Source of the DNA: Chitinophagaceae bacterium
Lineage (GTDB): Bacteria; Bacteroidota; Bacteroidia; Chitinophagales; Chitinophagaceae
Assembly: GCA_024103425.1 (NCBI GenBank)
Contig: JAGFIS010000029.1
Location: forward strand, 62,001-126,000
DNA length: 64,000 nt
Direction of reading: 5' to 3'
The translations under genes were made by a program, and so were the position numbers. This document shows positions 46,401 to 56,133 of the stretch, one piece after another. The notes below the pieces were generated by a model. The model ran no database searches. It was not told the DNA's origin and was given only the letters and a program-made list of their open reading frames with translations. Position 1 is the stretch's first letter. Each line of letters starts with the position of its first letter.

Positions 46401-49279
46401 ACGTTACTCACATTCCAGTTGGCAATAAGCTCGTTGAAATTAGGAGCCATGTAAAACATACCCGACATGTTGGTAACGTTACCGGTATTCCAGTTGTTCA
46501 TGTTAGACACAAAACTGATTCCCGACTTATAGAAAGCAGAGGACATATCAGTCACCTGTGTCAAGTCAGGTATATCCGTAGCTGAAATACTCAGATTCGT
46601 AGTCCCGTAAAAAGCATTCTTGAATGACGACCATACAATATCACCCCACTGTTCCACATCTATAATCTTGTCTTTGTCATATGTATCCCCAAACAGGATC
46701 CTGTCGAACGGTATGCCCCCTGTAGGATACATCTCCAGCCGGTAAGTTCCCGGATTTGGGAAGGTGATCGTGTAATTATCATTTCCGGTTCCTGAACCAT
46801 TATTTGAAGGGTTTCCTACTTCTTCCCAGGTGTACGCAAATTGTCCTAATGCCAGGAAGTGGATCTGATCGCTGTTGCTGACTCCCGCATTATCTGTTTT
46901 CCACACCGTTATAAATGGTTTCGTCAAAGCTCCGACACATGTGCCTGCCACATCGTTGTTAATCGTCCATCCCAGGTTGTTGATCAGCAGATCGCGGGCG
47001 TCAGTTGCTTCTTTCTCAGGACTGTAGCCCATCCCGGTTGCGTCTAACACAATACCGGACGGTGTTTCGGGGTTCTTTGACCACCCCAAAAGTGTTCGGC
47101 TGTAATTTTCACAATCCATTCCGCTTGATGCAAATGAGAATCCGTTGAGTTTTCCTCCCGGCATTTGCAGATTTTTCAAATTCCATTTTCCCAGAGGCTG
47201 ATTAAAATGTGATGCCGAGTTAAAAATGTCAGCCATATTTTGCACCGATGAAACATTCCAGAACCCAATGGGTTGATCAAAATTTTCTGCCTGCATAAAC
47301 ATGGCTTCCATGTTGGTAACATGGCTCATATCCCAGTTGCTGATCGTTTTGTTGAATGCCGTAGCACGATAAAACATATGATCTGCGTTTGTAAGGGCGG
47401 AGGTATTCCAGTTGCCGATTTCCTGATTAAAAGCTGCTGCTCCTGCGAACATGTATGACATGTCTGTTACCTTGCTCACATTCCACCTGTCCAGCTGCCG
47501 GTTGAAAGATGCTGCTCCCCGGAACATATACGACATATCTGTTACCTTACTCACATCCCAGTTGCCGATAGCATCATTAAAATTATAGGCACCTTCAAAC
47601 AAACTGTTCATGTTGGTCACATTATGGACCTTCCAGGCATTGATGAGATGTACTGAGGTGATGCCCGTTTCGCTAAAGGCATAGGCCATATTGGTTACTG
47701 CCGTCAGGTTGGGAATATCAGTAGCTGTAATCGTTAGGTTCGCAGCACCATAGTATGCAGCCTCCATTGATGACCAGATCGTTTGCCCCCATTGCTTTAT
47801 TTCCAGAATTTTTAATTTGTCACTACCATTGTCAAAGGCTATTCTGTTGAATGGTGATTCAGAGGATGGGATAATGGCGACCTCGTATGTACCTGCTGCA
47901 GGAAAAGTTATTGTTATTCTGTCTTCAGCCTTACCACTACCATTAATAACCGGATTGCTCACGTTCACATAATAGTAATCAAAAGCTCCGAATGCCGGTA
48001 TTTCTATCTGGTCATCATTCGTCAGGCCTTTGTTGTCAGTTTTCCAGATAGTCACAAAACTCTCACGAACCACTCCCGAACAGGTGCCGGCTGCATCACC
48101 CGGGATATTCCAGCCTCTATCATTAATCAGCTTGTTGCGCGATCCCAAAACCACCGGATCTATACTATACTGCATGTCCATTGCATCCAATATGATGTTT
48201 GAGGGGAAAGATGATTTAGAAGCCCACTCATAAAGTGTGCGGCTGTAGTTCTCACAGCTCATTCCGCTGTAAGCAAAAGAAATATCATTAGTGCCAAATC
48301 TGCCCTCGCTGCCCAAATCTGTCAACTCCCATAATCCCAGCATCCGGTTAAATGCAGCTGCACCCCTGAACATATTATCCATGTGCCGGACATTGTGAAC
48401 ATCCCATTTGCTGATATCCTGATTGAAGGAGGTGGCAAAAGCAAACATCTCTGCCATGGTTCGCACACCGGAAACATTCCACTCTTCGATACGCTGGTTG
48501 AAGTTAGCCGCATAGGCAAACATGTTATTCATGTATAACACGCTACCCGTTTGCCAGGGCGATAAGTCCTGATTAAAGGCAGCGGCTCCGCTAAACATAA
48601 ATGCCATATTATTGACAGAAGATACATCCCAAAAACCGATGGGCTGATTAAAAGCAACAGCACCGGCAAACATCGATGACATGTCGGTTACATTCTGTAC
48701 CTGCCAGGTACTGATATTGTCATTGAACTGGGTGGCATTCAAAAACATAGAACTCATGTTGGTAATATTGCTGACATCCCATTTGCCGATATCCTGAACA
48801 TGCTCTATGGGAGTGCCTGCGAAGGCATAGCTCATACTGGTTACACCACTGAGATCAGGTGCTTCATTCTTTGCAGAAATCCTCATTGCAGAGCATCCGT
48901 AATATGCATTCTCGAACGAACTCCAGCTTACCTCACCCCAATGCTCTATATCAATAAGCTTGGCCTTATCACCGCCATTATTGAACTCGATGCGATGGAA
49001 TGGCACCTTCCCGTCCGGATCAGGTTTAATGCTCACCCGGTAGACTCCTCCTTCGGGAAAAGTAATCGTATGTACTCCCGATGCTGAGCCCGAACCGGAT
49101 AAACCGGGATTAGAAACCCCTTCCCATGTGTAAGTAAAATCACCGTATGCGGGTATGGTAATCTGATCGCTATTGCTTACGCCGGAATTCGTCGTTTCCC
49201 AAACAGTTACATATGGTTGTTGAGCAGAAGCTGCTAAAAATAAAAATGTGCATGCCAGGGAAACGATGAAGAATTTCAT
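43493..49279 (-). CDS. BspA-like DUF285 T9SS surface protein 1
   Basis: 1928 residues from the ATG at 49279 ([20 protein letters not shown]), preferred to an ATG seven codons upstream. Four modules, each with an N-terminal beta domain (PFVTVWKTDN-like start, GSG(S/T)-like turn, TITFP-G-YR) and a run of 24-25-residue DUF285/BspA-type repeats ([20 protein letters not shown], then NQPL). By count the modules hold 6, 6, 7 and 13 repeats, 32 in all. After the last module come a [23 protein letters not shown] domain and a type A T9SS tail ([32 protein letters not shown]). BspA-type repeats mediate binding to host or matrix proteins in oral and gut bacteria; here the ligand is unknown. Paralogue at 49599. 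Confidence 0.92.
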   Translation of the reverse strand: MKFFIVSLACTFLFLAASAQQPYVTVWETTNSGVSNSDQITIPAYGDFTYTWEGVSNPGLSGSGSASGVHTITFPEGGVYRVSIKPDPDGKVPFHRIEFNNGGDKAKLIDIEHWGEVSWSSFENAYYGCSAMRISAKNEAPDLSGVTSMSYAFAGTPIEHVQDIGKWDVSNITNMSSMFLNATQFNDNISTWQVQNVTDMSSMFAGAVAFNQPIGFWDVSSVNNMAFMFSGAAAFNQDLSPWQTGSVLYMNNMFAYAANFNQRIEEWNVSGVRTMAEMFAFATSFNQDISKWDVHNVRHMDNMFRGAAAFNRMLGLWELTDLGSEGRFGTNDISFAYSGMSCENYSRTLYEWASKSSFPSNIILDAMDMQYSIDPVVLGSRNKLINDRGWNIPGDAAGTCSGVVRESFVTIWKTDNKGLTNDDQIEIPAFGAFDYYYVNVSNPVINGSGKAEDRITITFPAAGTYEVAIIPSSESPFNRIAFDNGSDKLKILEIKQWGQTIWSSMEAAYYGAANLTITATDIPNLTAVTNMAYAFSETGITSVHLINAWKVHNVTNMNSLFEGAYNFNDAIGNWDVSKVTDMSYMFRGAASFNRQLDRWNVSKVTDMSYMFAGAAAFNQEIGNWNTSALTNADHMFYRATAFNKTISNWDMSHVTNMEAMFMQAENFDQPIGFWNVSSVQNMADIFNSASHFNQPLGKWNLKNLQMPGGKLNGFSFASSGMDCENYSRTLLGWSKNPETPSGIVLDATGMGYSPEKEATDARDLLINNLGWTINNDVAGTCVGALTKPFITVWKTDNAGVSNSDQIHFLALGQFAYTWEEVGNPSNNGSGTGNDNYTITFPNPGTYRLEMYPTGGIPFDRILFGDTYDKDKIIDVEQWGDIVWSSFKNAFYGTTNLSISATDIPDLTQVTDMSSAFYKSGISFVSNMNNWNTGNVTNMSGMFYMAPNFNELIANWNVSNVTNMYDMFYGAADFNRAIGNWDVSNVTDMGGMFAGAASFSQSIGNWDVSSVTNMQNMFSGASSFNQPIGNWDVSQVTQMGLLFMDATAFNQPIGNWNVSNVTNMESMFNGASSFNQPIGNWDVSNVTDMVNIFKDAAGFNQSLQNWNLRSLVHYPGYINDISFEGSGLDCTNYSLFLLGQAHRDNIPADIVLDATGKSLRDIKAYNDARSWLVSQEGWTIRGEVQGVCESLPFVTVWDLTSYWQRIHFGAEGDYTYEWEEIDNPSNHGSGTGSGDFELILSAGIYRLKLTPDYSNNRPLHHFYFGHNFSYSEDGRSVFTFWTPSSLIRNVEQWGTVPWTSMYGMFTENLKLKITAMDVPDTKNVTDMTIAFRGTSAIDSIPNIEYWDVSNVTSMAGLFWNSPNFNQDISNWDVSKVTDMTFIFRGADNFNQPVGKWNTSKVEQMMASFESGSAFNQPLNNWNVSKVKNMRYMFYGAKSFNQPLSNWHIDNATNLSYMFTKAEAFNQDLNNWDVSKVTDMRWMFSDAASFNQPLNNWNVSKVTNMVRMFSGAASFNQSLNNWDVSKVTNMESMFSGAASFNQPLNNWDVSSLTEMTGLFEGATSFNQPLDNWDVGNVINMGTMFADATSFNQPLNNWDVSKVYNMNFMFYGATSFNQPLNNWDVGNVLYMNNLFRGATSFNQPIGNWDVSKVIYLIGVLEGASNFNQSLAGWNLAGLKHYTIPENDDISFSGTAMSCDNYSLTLNGWAANTNTPSEIVMNAAGMTYGQSAEAAHNYLANNLGWTINGDVLGTCTVLPVRLLSFTARSESNRAVLLWTVVNEESFKGYGVERSLDGTEWHKVGFVDAKNKSGQKSDYAYYDEQPSAQIVYYRLKLTDIDGGYTYSEIRKVVFSDNISISVYPNPARNFVTVSGLSGKSVIKLMDVTGRVLQTVTSSSSAEKINVSQLTKGVYNLIIISDKGSSIVKKIVRE

Positions 49280-49429
49280 GTGGTAGAACTTATTGACCAT
49301 GACTTCGTTTTTACGTTTGAAAAATTTTAATCAGCCGTAGAATACCGGATGTAAACTGAGCATACTTATCAGGTTTCTCTTGCTGATTCGTTTCTCCAAA
49401 ACTGTAATAAGAAATCAACTTTCTCCTTC

Positions 49430-49489
49430 ACTTAAAAGGGTGAAATTTTTTGATATACATCCCCTAAAAAAGGGATTGCATCCATAGCA
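49430..49489. promoter_or_regulatory. Shared bipartite element, copy c
   Basis: CTTAAAAGGGTGAAA, then 22 bases from GGTG to CCCCTAAAAAAGGG, then TGCATCCATAGC. It lies 151-210 bases upstream of BspA-like gene 1 and just inside the terminator of BspA-like gene 2. Confidence 0.62.
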
Positions 49490-49498
49490 ATCTGGTGC

Positions 49499-49529
49499 AA
49501 AAAAAATGGCAGGTTCAGTAACCTGCCAT
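49499..49529 (-). terminator. Intrinsic terminator of BspA-like gene 2
   Basis: Stem ATGGCAGGTT / AACCTGCCAT with a short loop, followed on the minus strand by a run of eight T. It lies 70 bases past the stop at 49599. Confidence 0.9.
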
Positions 49530-49598
49530 ATAAATGAAAAATGGATTCAGATTTACTCTTTCATCACCTTCCTTGTTGAATAACCGTTCCTTCGCAAG

Positions 49599-52500
49599 CT
49601 AATCTTTTACAATTTTCCTTGTAGTTGAAACTCCCTTGTTCGAAATGATTACCAGATTATAAATCCCTTTCGACAGTTGAGACACATTTATTTGCTCTGT
49701 TGCACTGCCTGCAGTGATCGTCTGCAATGTCCTTCCGGTTATATCCATCAGTTTAATAACAGACTTTCCTGATAAGCCCGATACAGTAACAAAATTCCTT
49801 GCAGGGTTGGGATAAACACTCACCGAAACATTACCCGCGAATACCACCTTCTTCACTTCTGAATAAGTGAAGCTGCCGTCTTTATCCGTCAGTTTCAAGC
49901 GGTAGTAAACTACTCCGGGCTGTACTTGAGAGTCGTAATAAGAGTAATCGACCTTATTACCCGAAGCGCCCTTTGCATTTACAAAGCCTATATCATCCCA
50001 CTGCAGGCCGTTAGTACTGCGTTCAATACCATATCCTTTAAAATTGTCTTCGTTGGCGGCACTCCACAGTAAAACAGTATGGTTACCGTCTGCCTTTGCA
50101 TTAAAATCAATTAGGCGGACAGGCACCACAGTGCACGAACCGGAAATATCGCCGGTTATCGTCCACCCTAAATTATTGATAAGATAATTGCGTGCAGAAG
50201 CAGCTGAAGGGCCGTAAGCCAGGCCGGTAGCATCGAGCACTATATTGTGTGCAGTGTTGGGATTAGCTGCCCATCCCATCAGCGTAATACTGTAATTCTC
50301 GCAATTCATTCCACTATTAGCAAAAGAAAAATCATTCGGTAATGTTGGTTGATGTTCAAGAGAACGCAGATTCCATTGATTCAACGGTTGGTTGAAACTT
50401 GATGCGTCGGCAAATATATTATACATGTTTTTCACATTGCTGACATCCCAGTTATTTAAAGGTTGATTGAAAGCTGTGGCATGATCAAATGCTGCAGGCA
50501 TCTGTATAACATTACTCACATTCCAGTTACTAAGTGGTTGGTTAAAAACCTGGTTGTAATAAAACAAACCGTTTAAATAATGAACATTGCTGACATCCCA
50601 GTTACTCAAAGACTGATTAAATTCCGTTGCCGAAAACGTGTACTGCAATGAAAAAATATTACTGACATTCCAATCTCCTATACCGGGTACTGTGGTTATA
50701 CCTGCGTTATCAAAAGTTTGATCCATGGCAAAGGCATTTGTTAAATCAGGTTTATCCGTTGCGGTAATTTTCAAATTGAAGCAACCATAGAAAGTCTGAC
50801 TAAGGGAGGACCAGGGCAGATTACCCCATTGTTGTATTTCCATCAATTTTTCATTATCCCTGTCTACCACACTATATTGAATAGCATTTAGAGGATCATC
50901 ACCTGTGGGCATCAGGTAAACCCGGTATGTTCCCGGATGCGGGAAGGTAATGACTTCAACATCTTGCGCACTACCCGATCCGTTATTTGCCGGATCACCT
51001 ATTTCCTCCCATGTGTAATTATACTCCCCGTAAGCATAGATTTCAATTTGATCATCATCCGTAACACCGGGATTATCGGTTTTCCAGACGGTTACAAAAG
51101 CGCCGGGCGGAAAACTATTTGAATTACATGTGCCTGAAACATCTCCGGTTATTGTCCAGCCCAGATCATTGATCAGACGGTCACGGCTATCTGACACGTC
51201 TGTATTATAACTAAGTCCTGCTGCATCCAAAACAATATCTGCCGGAGTATTTTTGTTCGATGCCAATCCTGTAAGCAACGCACTATAGTTGTCGCAACTC
51301 ATTCCGCTGTTGGCAAGCGATATATCATTAGGGTTATCCTCTGAATGGATCAGTGACCTTAAATTCCACCCTGACAAAGGCTGGTTGAAAGCAGTGGCAC
51401 CTTCAAACATGCCATACAGCATTTCTACATTACTCATACCCCAGCTTTCCAATGGCTGATTAAATGAAGAAGCTCCCTTGAACATGAAAGACATATCGGT
51501 CACACCGCTGACATCCCACCCGTTAATCTCCTCATTAAAATTAGTAGCATCACGGAACATAGAATTCATGCTCCAGACATTGCTCACATCCCAACCGTTC
51601 ATTCCGGGAACGGAACTGATGCCTGATCCTTCAAAAGCACCGGTCATATCCGTTACACCCGCGAGGTCAGGTTTATCGGTAGCAGATATTTTAAGATTTG
51701 ACGTACCCTTAAAGGCGTTTCTCATTGATATCCATTTCATACTCCCCCAGCTCTGAATTTCCATTAATTTCTTTGCCTCATCGGGATCCACCCCCATTTC
51801 GATTCTCCTTAGCGGATCTCCCAAACCATCATCCTCAAGTAACTTCACCCGATACACTCCAGGGTCAGGGAATGTTATCGTTGTAGCGCCAAGCCCCATT
51901 CCCGAACCTGTTACACCGGTTTCATCGCCATCATCATCAAGTTGTTCCCAGGTATAGTTGAACCGGCCGGTTGCATAAATGGTAATATTATCATCATCCT
52001 TTGGTCCCCTCATTGAAATGCCTGTCCGCCCCCCGGCTATTTGAGGACTTGTATTCCAAATGCCTGTAAAAGGCAATGGAGTTAAGTTATGGATTATGCA
52101 ACTACCTAAAGCATCTCCCGTAATAGTCCATCCAAGCGTATTAACAAGGTAATCTCTGCGCGCGATAATATCAGGGCTGTATTCCAGACCATCGGCATTC
52201 AATTTGACGTTGTTGAGAGTTTGCCAATTATTAGCCCAACCTTCCAAAGTAATACTGTAGTTCTTGCAACTCATGGCTGTTCCCGAAAAACTTAAACCAT
52301 CACTGGCATAGATGTAACTCAGTGACCATTGATCAAGCGGCTGATCGAAACTGGATGCATCCAGGAATATATCCTTCATAAACCTCACACCGCTTACATC
52401 CCAATTATTTAATGGCTGATTAAATGCCGATGCATCTTTAAACATCTCCCACATACTACTTACACTAATAAGATCCCAGTTATTCAGCGGCTGATTAAAG

Positions 52501-53234
52501 GCGGTTGCTCCTGAAAACATCATACTCATATCCTCCACACTGCTGACATCCCAGTTGTTCAATGGCTGGTTAAAACTGCTTGCTCTTGAAAACATAGCGT
52601 ACATCTTCGTCACGTTCCTGACATCCCAGTTATTCAACGATTGGTTAAATTCGGTGGCCCGCTCAAACATACCCGACATATCTTCAACATTGCTGACATC
52701 CCAGTAATCTATATTGGGAATAGCACTTACGCTCGAGTTACTGAAAGCGAAAGTCATGTTAGTGACATTTTCAAGATTCGGAATATCTGTTGCCGTTATT
52801 TCCAGATTGGCACATCCGACAAAAGCATTTTTAAATGTACTCCAGGCAACGTCACCCCACTGCTCTACTTTCAATAATTTCTTACTATCGCTTGGGCTCT
52901 CCATCACAACATCAAAACCCAGATGAAACCGGTGAAACGGAGTAAAGCCTGTCGGTGTAATAAACACTCTGTATATACCCGGATGGGGAAAGGCAATCAC
53001 TGTATTATCTTCACTGCTGCCTGAACCCTTATTATCAGGATCTGCTACTTCTTCCCATTCGTAATCAAACTCACCCTCAGCTTCAAAACCAATACTGTTG
53101 GCGTTAGTAGATCCATAATTATCGGTTTTCCAAACTGTTATAAATGGCCTTTGGGCAAAGGTTTCACTACTGCCTAACAGAAGAAAGATTACAAAAAATA
53201 AAAGTGTTTTGAGAGAGTAAAAATGCTGTTTCAT
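49599..53234 (-). CDS. BspA-like DUF285 T9SS surface protein 2
   Basis: 1211 residues, signal peptide to about residue 27 (FFVIFLLLGSSETFAQ). It has three modules with the same plan as protein 1 but with 5, 3 and 4 DUF285 repeats (12 in all). The second module's opening domain is unusual: NTSPQIAGGRTGISMRGPKD is inserted before the DNITIYATG strand. The C-terminal LIDFNAKADGNHTVLLWSA domain and the type A T9SS tail ([20 protein letters not shown]) are nearly the same as in protein 1, so the two genes are recent tandem paralogues that differ mainly in module and repeat number. It is divergent from the TPR kinase; element copy d lies between them. Confidence 0.92.
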   Translation of the reverse strand: MKQHFYSLKTLLFFVIFLLLGSSETFAQRPFITVWKTDNYGSTNANSIGFEAEGEFDYEWEEVADPDNKGSGSSEDNTVIAFPHPGIYRVFITPTGFTPFHRFHLGFDVVMESPSDSKKLLKVEQWGDVAWSTFKNAFVGCANLEITATDIPNLENVTNMTFAFSNSSVSAIPNIDYWDVSNVEDMSGMFERATEFNQSLNNWDVRNVTKMYAMFSRASSFNQPLNNWDVSSVEDMSMMFSGATAFNQPLNNWDLISVSSMWEMFKDASAFNQPLNNWDVSGVRFMKDIFLDASSFDQPLDQWSLSYIYASDGLSFSGTAMSCKNYSITLEGWANNWQTLNNVKLNADGLEYSPDIIARRDYLVNTLGWTITGDALGSCIIHNLTPLPFTGIWNTSPQIAGGRTGISMRGPKDDDNITIYATGRFNYTWEQLDDDGDETGVTGSGMGLGATTITFPDPGVYRVKLLEDDGLGDPLRRIEMGVDPDEAKKLMEIQSWGSMKWISMRNAFKGTSNLKISATDKPDLAGVTDMTGAFEGSGISSVPGMNGWDVSNVWSMNSMFRDATNFNEEINGWDVSGVTDMSFMFKGASSFNQPLESWGMSNVEMLYGMFEGATAFNQPLSGWNLRSLIHSEDNPNDISLANSGMSCDNYSALLTGLASNKNTPADIVLDAAGLSYNTDVSDSRDRLINDLGWTITGDVSGTCNSNSFPPGAFVTVWKTDNPGVTDDDQIEIYAYGEYNYTWEEIGDPANNGSGSAQDVEVITFPHPGTYRVYLMPTGDDPLNAIQYSVVDRDNEKLMEIQQWGNLPWSSLSQTFYGCFNLKITATDKPDLTNAFAMDQTFDNAGITTVPGIGDWNVSNIFSLQYTFSATEFNQSLSNWDVSNVHYLNGLFYYNQVFNQPLSNWNVSNVIQMPAAFDHATAFNQPLNNWDVSNVKNMYNIFADASSFNQPLNQWNLRSLEHQPTLPNDFSFANSGMNCENYSITLMGWAANPNTAHNIVLDATGLAYGPSAASARNYLINNLGWTITGDISGSCTVVPVRLIDFNAKADGNHTVLLWSAANEDNFKGYGIERSTNGLQWDDIGFVNAKGASGNKVDYSYYDSQVQPGVVYYRLKLTDKDGSFTYSEVKKVVFAGNVSVSVYPNPARNFVTVSGLSGKSVIKLMDITGRTLQTITAGSATEQINVSQLSKGIYNLVIISNKGVSTTRKIVKD

Positions 53235-53356
53235 AGCTGAAGAGTTTTTTTGTTTATTGAAAGACGACAGGGGTTATTCAAATTATTTTCCCTGGCAGGT
53301 CTCATCATTCTAAAATCATTATCAAAAATCTTCTTATCCTTCAATTATTACATTCC

Positions 53357-53418
53357 CCCGAAAAGGTGAAATTTATATCGCTACACTCCCTTAAAAAGGT
53401 GAGTGATATTCATTACAC
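53357..53418. promoter_or_regulatory. Shared bipartite element, copy d
   Basis: CCCGAAAAGGTGAAATTT, then 23 bases from GGTG to CCCTTAAAAAGGTGAGT, then GATATTCATTACAC. It sits in the 216-base divergent gap between BspA-like gene 2 and the TPR kinase, ending 32 bases before the kinase ATG, so it could serve both genes. Confidence 0.62.
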
Positions 53419-53450
53419 GTTTTGTTTATTTGTAAATTAAATCACGAGAG

Positions 53451-55406
53451 ATGAACTTTAGGTGTCTTGCATTCTTATTGATTGCCATTCTTTCAGGCGT
53501 TAGGTCTGAGGCGCAGACACCTAAAATAGACAGCCTGATTAATCTGCTGAAGACAAAGATTCCTGACAGTACCCGGGCAAACAGTCTGAGACAATTAGCC
53601 GTCTATTACGAAACCGTGGACGCTGAAAAGTCAGAACAAACATATCAGGAGTCTATCGACTTCTCAAAAGATAAAAAATTATATTTAGAGGCCGGCGCCG
53701 CTTATTTCGAACGGTCATTTCTCTATAAGGCACAAGCAAAATATCAGCAGGCCGAATTAAGCTTAGACAGTGCAATAATATTCCTGGATCTTAGCGATGA
53801 CAGCAGAACCCTTTACAGGAAAACATTAGTTTATGACGCTTTATCAGGTATCTACAAGGGTCTTAACAACTACGATAAGGCCATCGAATACCAGTTAAAA
53901 GCAAATGATCTTTACGAAAAACAACACGCGACCTCCTCACTTGTAAAAGCATACCTTAATACCTCTGTACTATATAAAGAATTGCACAATTTAGAACAGC
54001 AGGAAAACTATTCCAGGAAAGTACTTGCCATTGGTAAAGAAACGAAAGACGACAATTATCTTTTTCTCGGTTATAATTATATAGCGTTTGCCCTTTCTGA
54101 ACAATCGAAGTATAAAGAAGCAGCCAAATACTTAGATAGTGCGAAAACATATTTCAACAAAGGGCTCAACCTACAGGCAGATATGACCATTTCGTTCTTT
54201 CTGATTTCAGGAAGTGTCAACGCCAAATTGAAAAATTATAACGAAGCTTACAGCGAGTTTAAAAAGGCTTATGACTTCGCAGAAGCCAGCCAGCATACTT
54301 TCAGCAAGTACCAGTCTTTATTACAAATGGGCAATGTAAGAACCCTTCAAAAAAGGTATGGTGAAGCTGAAAAAATACTCTTAGAGGCTGATGCAGCCAT
54401 ACAGAAGACCGGAGAACTGAGCCAGAAGAATATATTGCTTCAATATCTATCCGACCTCTATAAAGACTGGGGCAAGTATGATAAAGCACTGGAGTATTAC
54501 AAAAAATTTATCGAGGTCTCAGACTCCATTACTAATATTCAGAATCAGGAAATAGCAGCCAACCTGGAAAAAAAATATGAGACGGAGAAGAAGGAAGCCA
54601 CCATTCAATTACAGCAGTCAGAAATCCGTCAAAGGAAAACGATGAATTATCTATTCGGTGGTGGTGTTGCAGCACTTGCCATTATTCTTTTACTGACCTA
54701 CCGCACTTATCATCAGAAACAAAAAATTCAAAAACAACGTATCACCGAACTGGAAACAGCTCAACGGCTGGGTGCGGCTCAGGCTGCATTAAAAGGAGAA
54801 GAACAAGAGCGATCACGATTAGCCAAGGATCTGCACGACGGACTCAGCGGGATGTTATCCGGTGTTAAATACTCATTACAGGACATGAAAGGAAACCTTA
54901 TTATGACCGACGAAAATCGTCAGGCCTTCGAACGCAGTATCGATATGCTCGACAGCTCCATCAAGGAATTGCGGCGTGTAGCCCACAACATGATGCCGGA
55001 AGTACTGGTGCGCTACGGACTGGATGCTGCCTTAAAGGATTATATCGCCGAAATCAACAAGACGGGTATTGTGAAGGTCGTTTATCAGTCGATGGGCATG
55101 GAAGGAAAAGCAATGGAACAGTCGACTGCATTAGCTATCTACAGAATTATTCAGGAACTGCTCAATAATGTAATTAAGCATGCCAAAGCAACCGAAGTAT
55201 TGGTTCAACTGTTACGTGAAAACGGCAGGTTGGTTGTCAATGTAGAAGACAACGGAAGAGGGTTTGACGTAAAAGCGAGTAAAGAAAAAGGTGGAATGGG
55301 ATGGCGAAATATTCGCTCACGGGTAGAGCTGCTTAATGGTACGATAGACCTGCAATCGTCTGCAGAAAAAGGAACTGCTGTAAATTTGGAATTCAATATC
55401 GGATAG
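53451..55406 (+). CDS. TPR-containing two-component sensor kinase
   Basis: 651 residues, signal peptide to about residue 23 (LIAILSGVRSEAQ). Residues about 25-370 are TPR helices (LRQLAVYYETVDAEKSEQTY; YDALSGIYKGLNNYDKAIEY; YLSDLYKDWGKYDKALEYYK). A coiled coil and one membrane span (about 400-417, YLFGGGVAALAIILLLTY) precede HisKA_3 with H462 in KDLHDGLSG, then an ATPase domain with IIQELLNNVIKHAKA, VEDNGRGF and GWRNIRSRV. The start at 53451 directly precedes the signal peptide. Stop and start of the next gene are directly adjacent (TAGATG), so kinase and regulator are co-translated. It probably senses an envelope ligand through the TPR domain and may control the divergent BspA-like gene. Confidence 0.93.
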   Translation: MNFRCLAFLLIAILSGVRSEAQTPKIDSLINLLKTKIPDSTRANSLRQLAVYYETVDAEKSEQTYQESIDFSKDKKLYLEAGAAYFERSFLYKAQAKYQQAELSLDSAIIFLDLSDDSRTLYRKTLVYDALSGIYKGLNNYDKAIEYQLKANDLYEKQHATSSLVKAYLNTSVLYKELHNLEQQENYSRKVLAIGKETKDDNYLFLGYNYIAFALSEQSKYKEAAKYLDSAKTYFNKGLNLQADMTISFFLISGSVNAKLKNYNEAYSEFKKAYDFAEASQHTFSKYQSLLQMGNVRTLQKRYGEAEKILLEADAAIQKTGELSQKNILLQYLSDLYKDWGKYDKALEYYKKFIEVSDSITNIQNQEIAANLEKKYETEKKEATIQLQQSEIRQRKTMNYLFGGGVAALAIILLLTYRTYHQKQKIQKQRITELETAQRLGAAQAALKGEEQERSRLAKDLHDGLSGMLSGVKYSLQDMKGNLIMTDENRQAFERSIDMLDSSIKELRRVAHNMMPEVLVRYGLDAALKDYIAEINKTGIVKVVYQSMGMEGKAMEQSTALAIYRIIQELLNNVIKHAKATEVLVQLLRENGRLVVNVEDNGRGFDVKASKEKGGMGWRNIRSRVELLNGTIDLQSSAEKGTAVNLEFNIG

Positions 55407-56033
55407 ATGATTAAAGTATTTATAACCGACGATCACTATATGGTAGTGGAAGGCATCCGCTCATTGCTTGCTAATGAAAAGGATATCGAGCTGATGGGTT
55501 CTGCCTCTACTGTCGAATCATGCCGTGCATTTCTGAAAAACCAGCAACCTGATGTATTGCTGCTGGATATCAACCTGCCCGACGGCAACGGAATTGACCT
55601 CTGTAAAGAATTAAGGGAAAAATATCCTTCGATGTTCATCCTGGGCATCAGCACTTTCAATCAGGCGAGTTATATCAAAGAAATGATCGACAACGGTGCT
55701 TCGGGTTATGTACTTAAGAATGCCACCCAAAGAGAACTCACCGAAGCGATTCACCTGGCATCAATCGGCAAGACCTATCTCCCTTTCGAAGTAGCTAAAA
55801 CACTACATGCTGCAGAACAGACATCATCAGAAATCGTACTGGGAAGAAGAGAAAAAGAAATCCTGAATCTTATAAAACACGGCCTCACTAACAGCGAGAT
55901 GGCCGATGAGTTACAAATAAGCGTTAATACCGTCGATACCTACCGCAAAAGCTTGCTGGCTAAATTTCAGGCAAAAAATACTGCGGATCTTGTCAGACGC
56001 GCTATTCAGCATAAGATGATTACGGCTGATTGA
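55407..56033 (+). CDS. NarL/LuxR-family response regulator
   Basis: 208 residues. Receiver: acidic pair in VFITDDH, phosphoacceptor D54 in VLLLDINLPDG, lysine in GYVLKNAT. LuxR domain: LGRREKEILNLIKHGLTNSE and ISVNTVDTYRKSLLAKFQ. Its ATG immediately follows the kinase stop codon with no gap. It is the most likely protein to bind element copy d just upstream of its own operon, but there is no direct evidence. Confidence 0.93.
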   Translation: MIKVFITDDHYMVVEGIRSLLANEKDIELMGSASTVESCRAFLKNQQPDVLLLDINLPDGNGIDLCKELREKYPSMFILGISTFNQASYIKEMIDNGASGYVLKNATQRELTEAIHLASIGKTYLPFEVAKTLHAAEQTSSEIVLGRREKEILNLIKHGLTNSEMADELQISVNTVDTYRKSLLAKFQAKNTADLVRRAIQHKMITAD

Positions 56034-56133
56034 TTCTTTACCGGGAGCTTATTGCACAACATATCTGTCTAAAGTTTCTCATTTTGTAAGCAGTTATAAG
56101 ACAATAGGCTTTATTTTGCCTTCTCATTTTATC

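Noticed and set aside
43493..53234. Regular ~75-bp DNA periodicity, considered as a CRISPR or satellite array.
   Set aside because: It lies in continuous reading frames encoding DUF285 repeats; the period is 24-25 codons.
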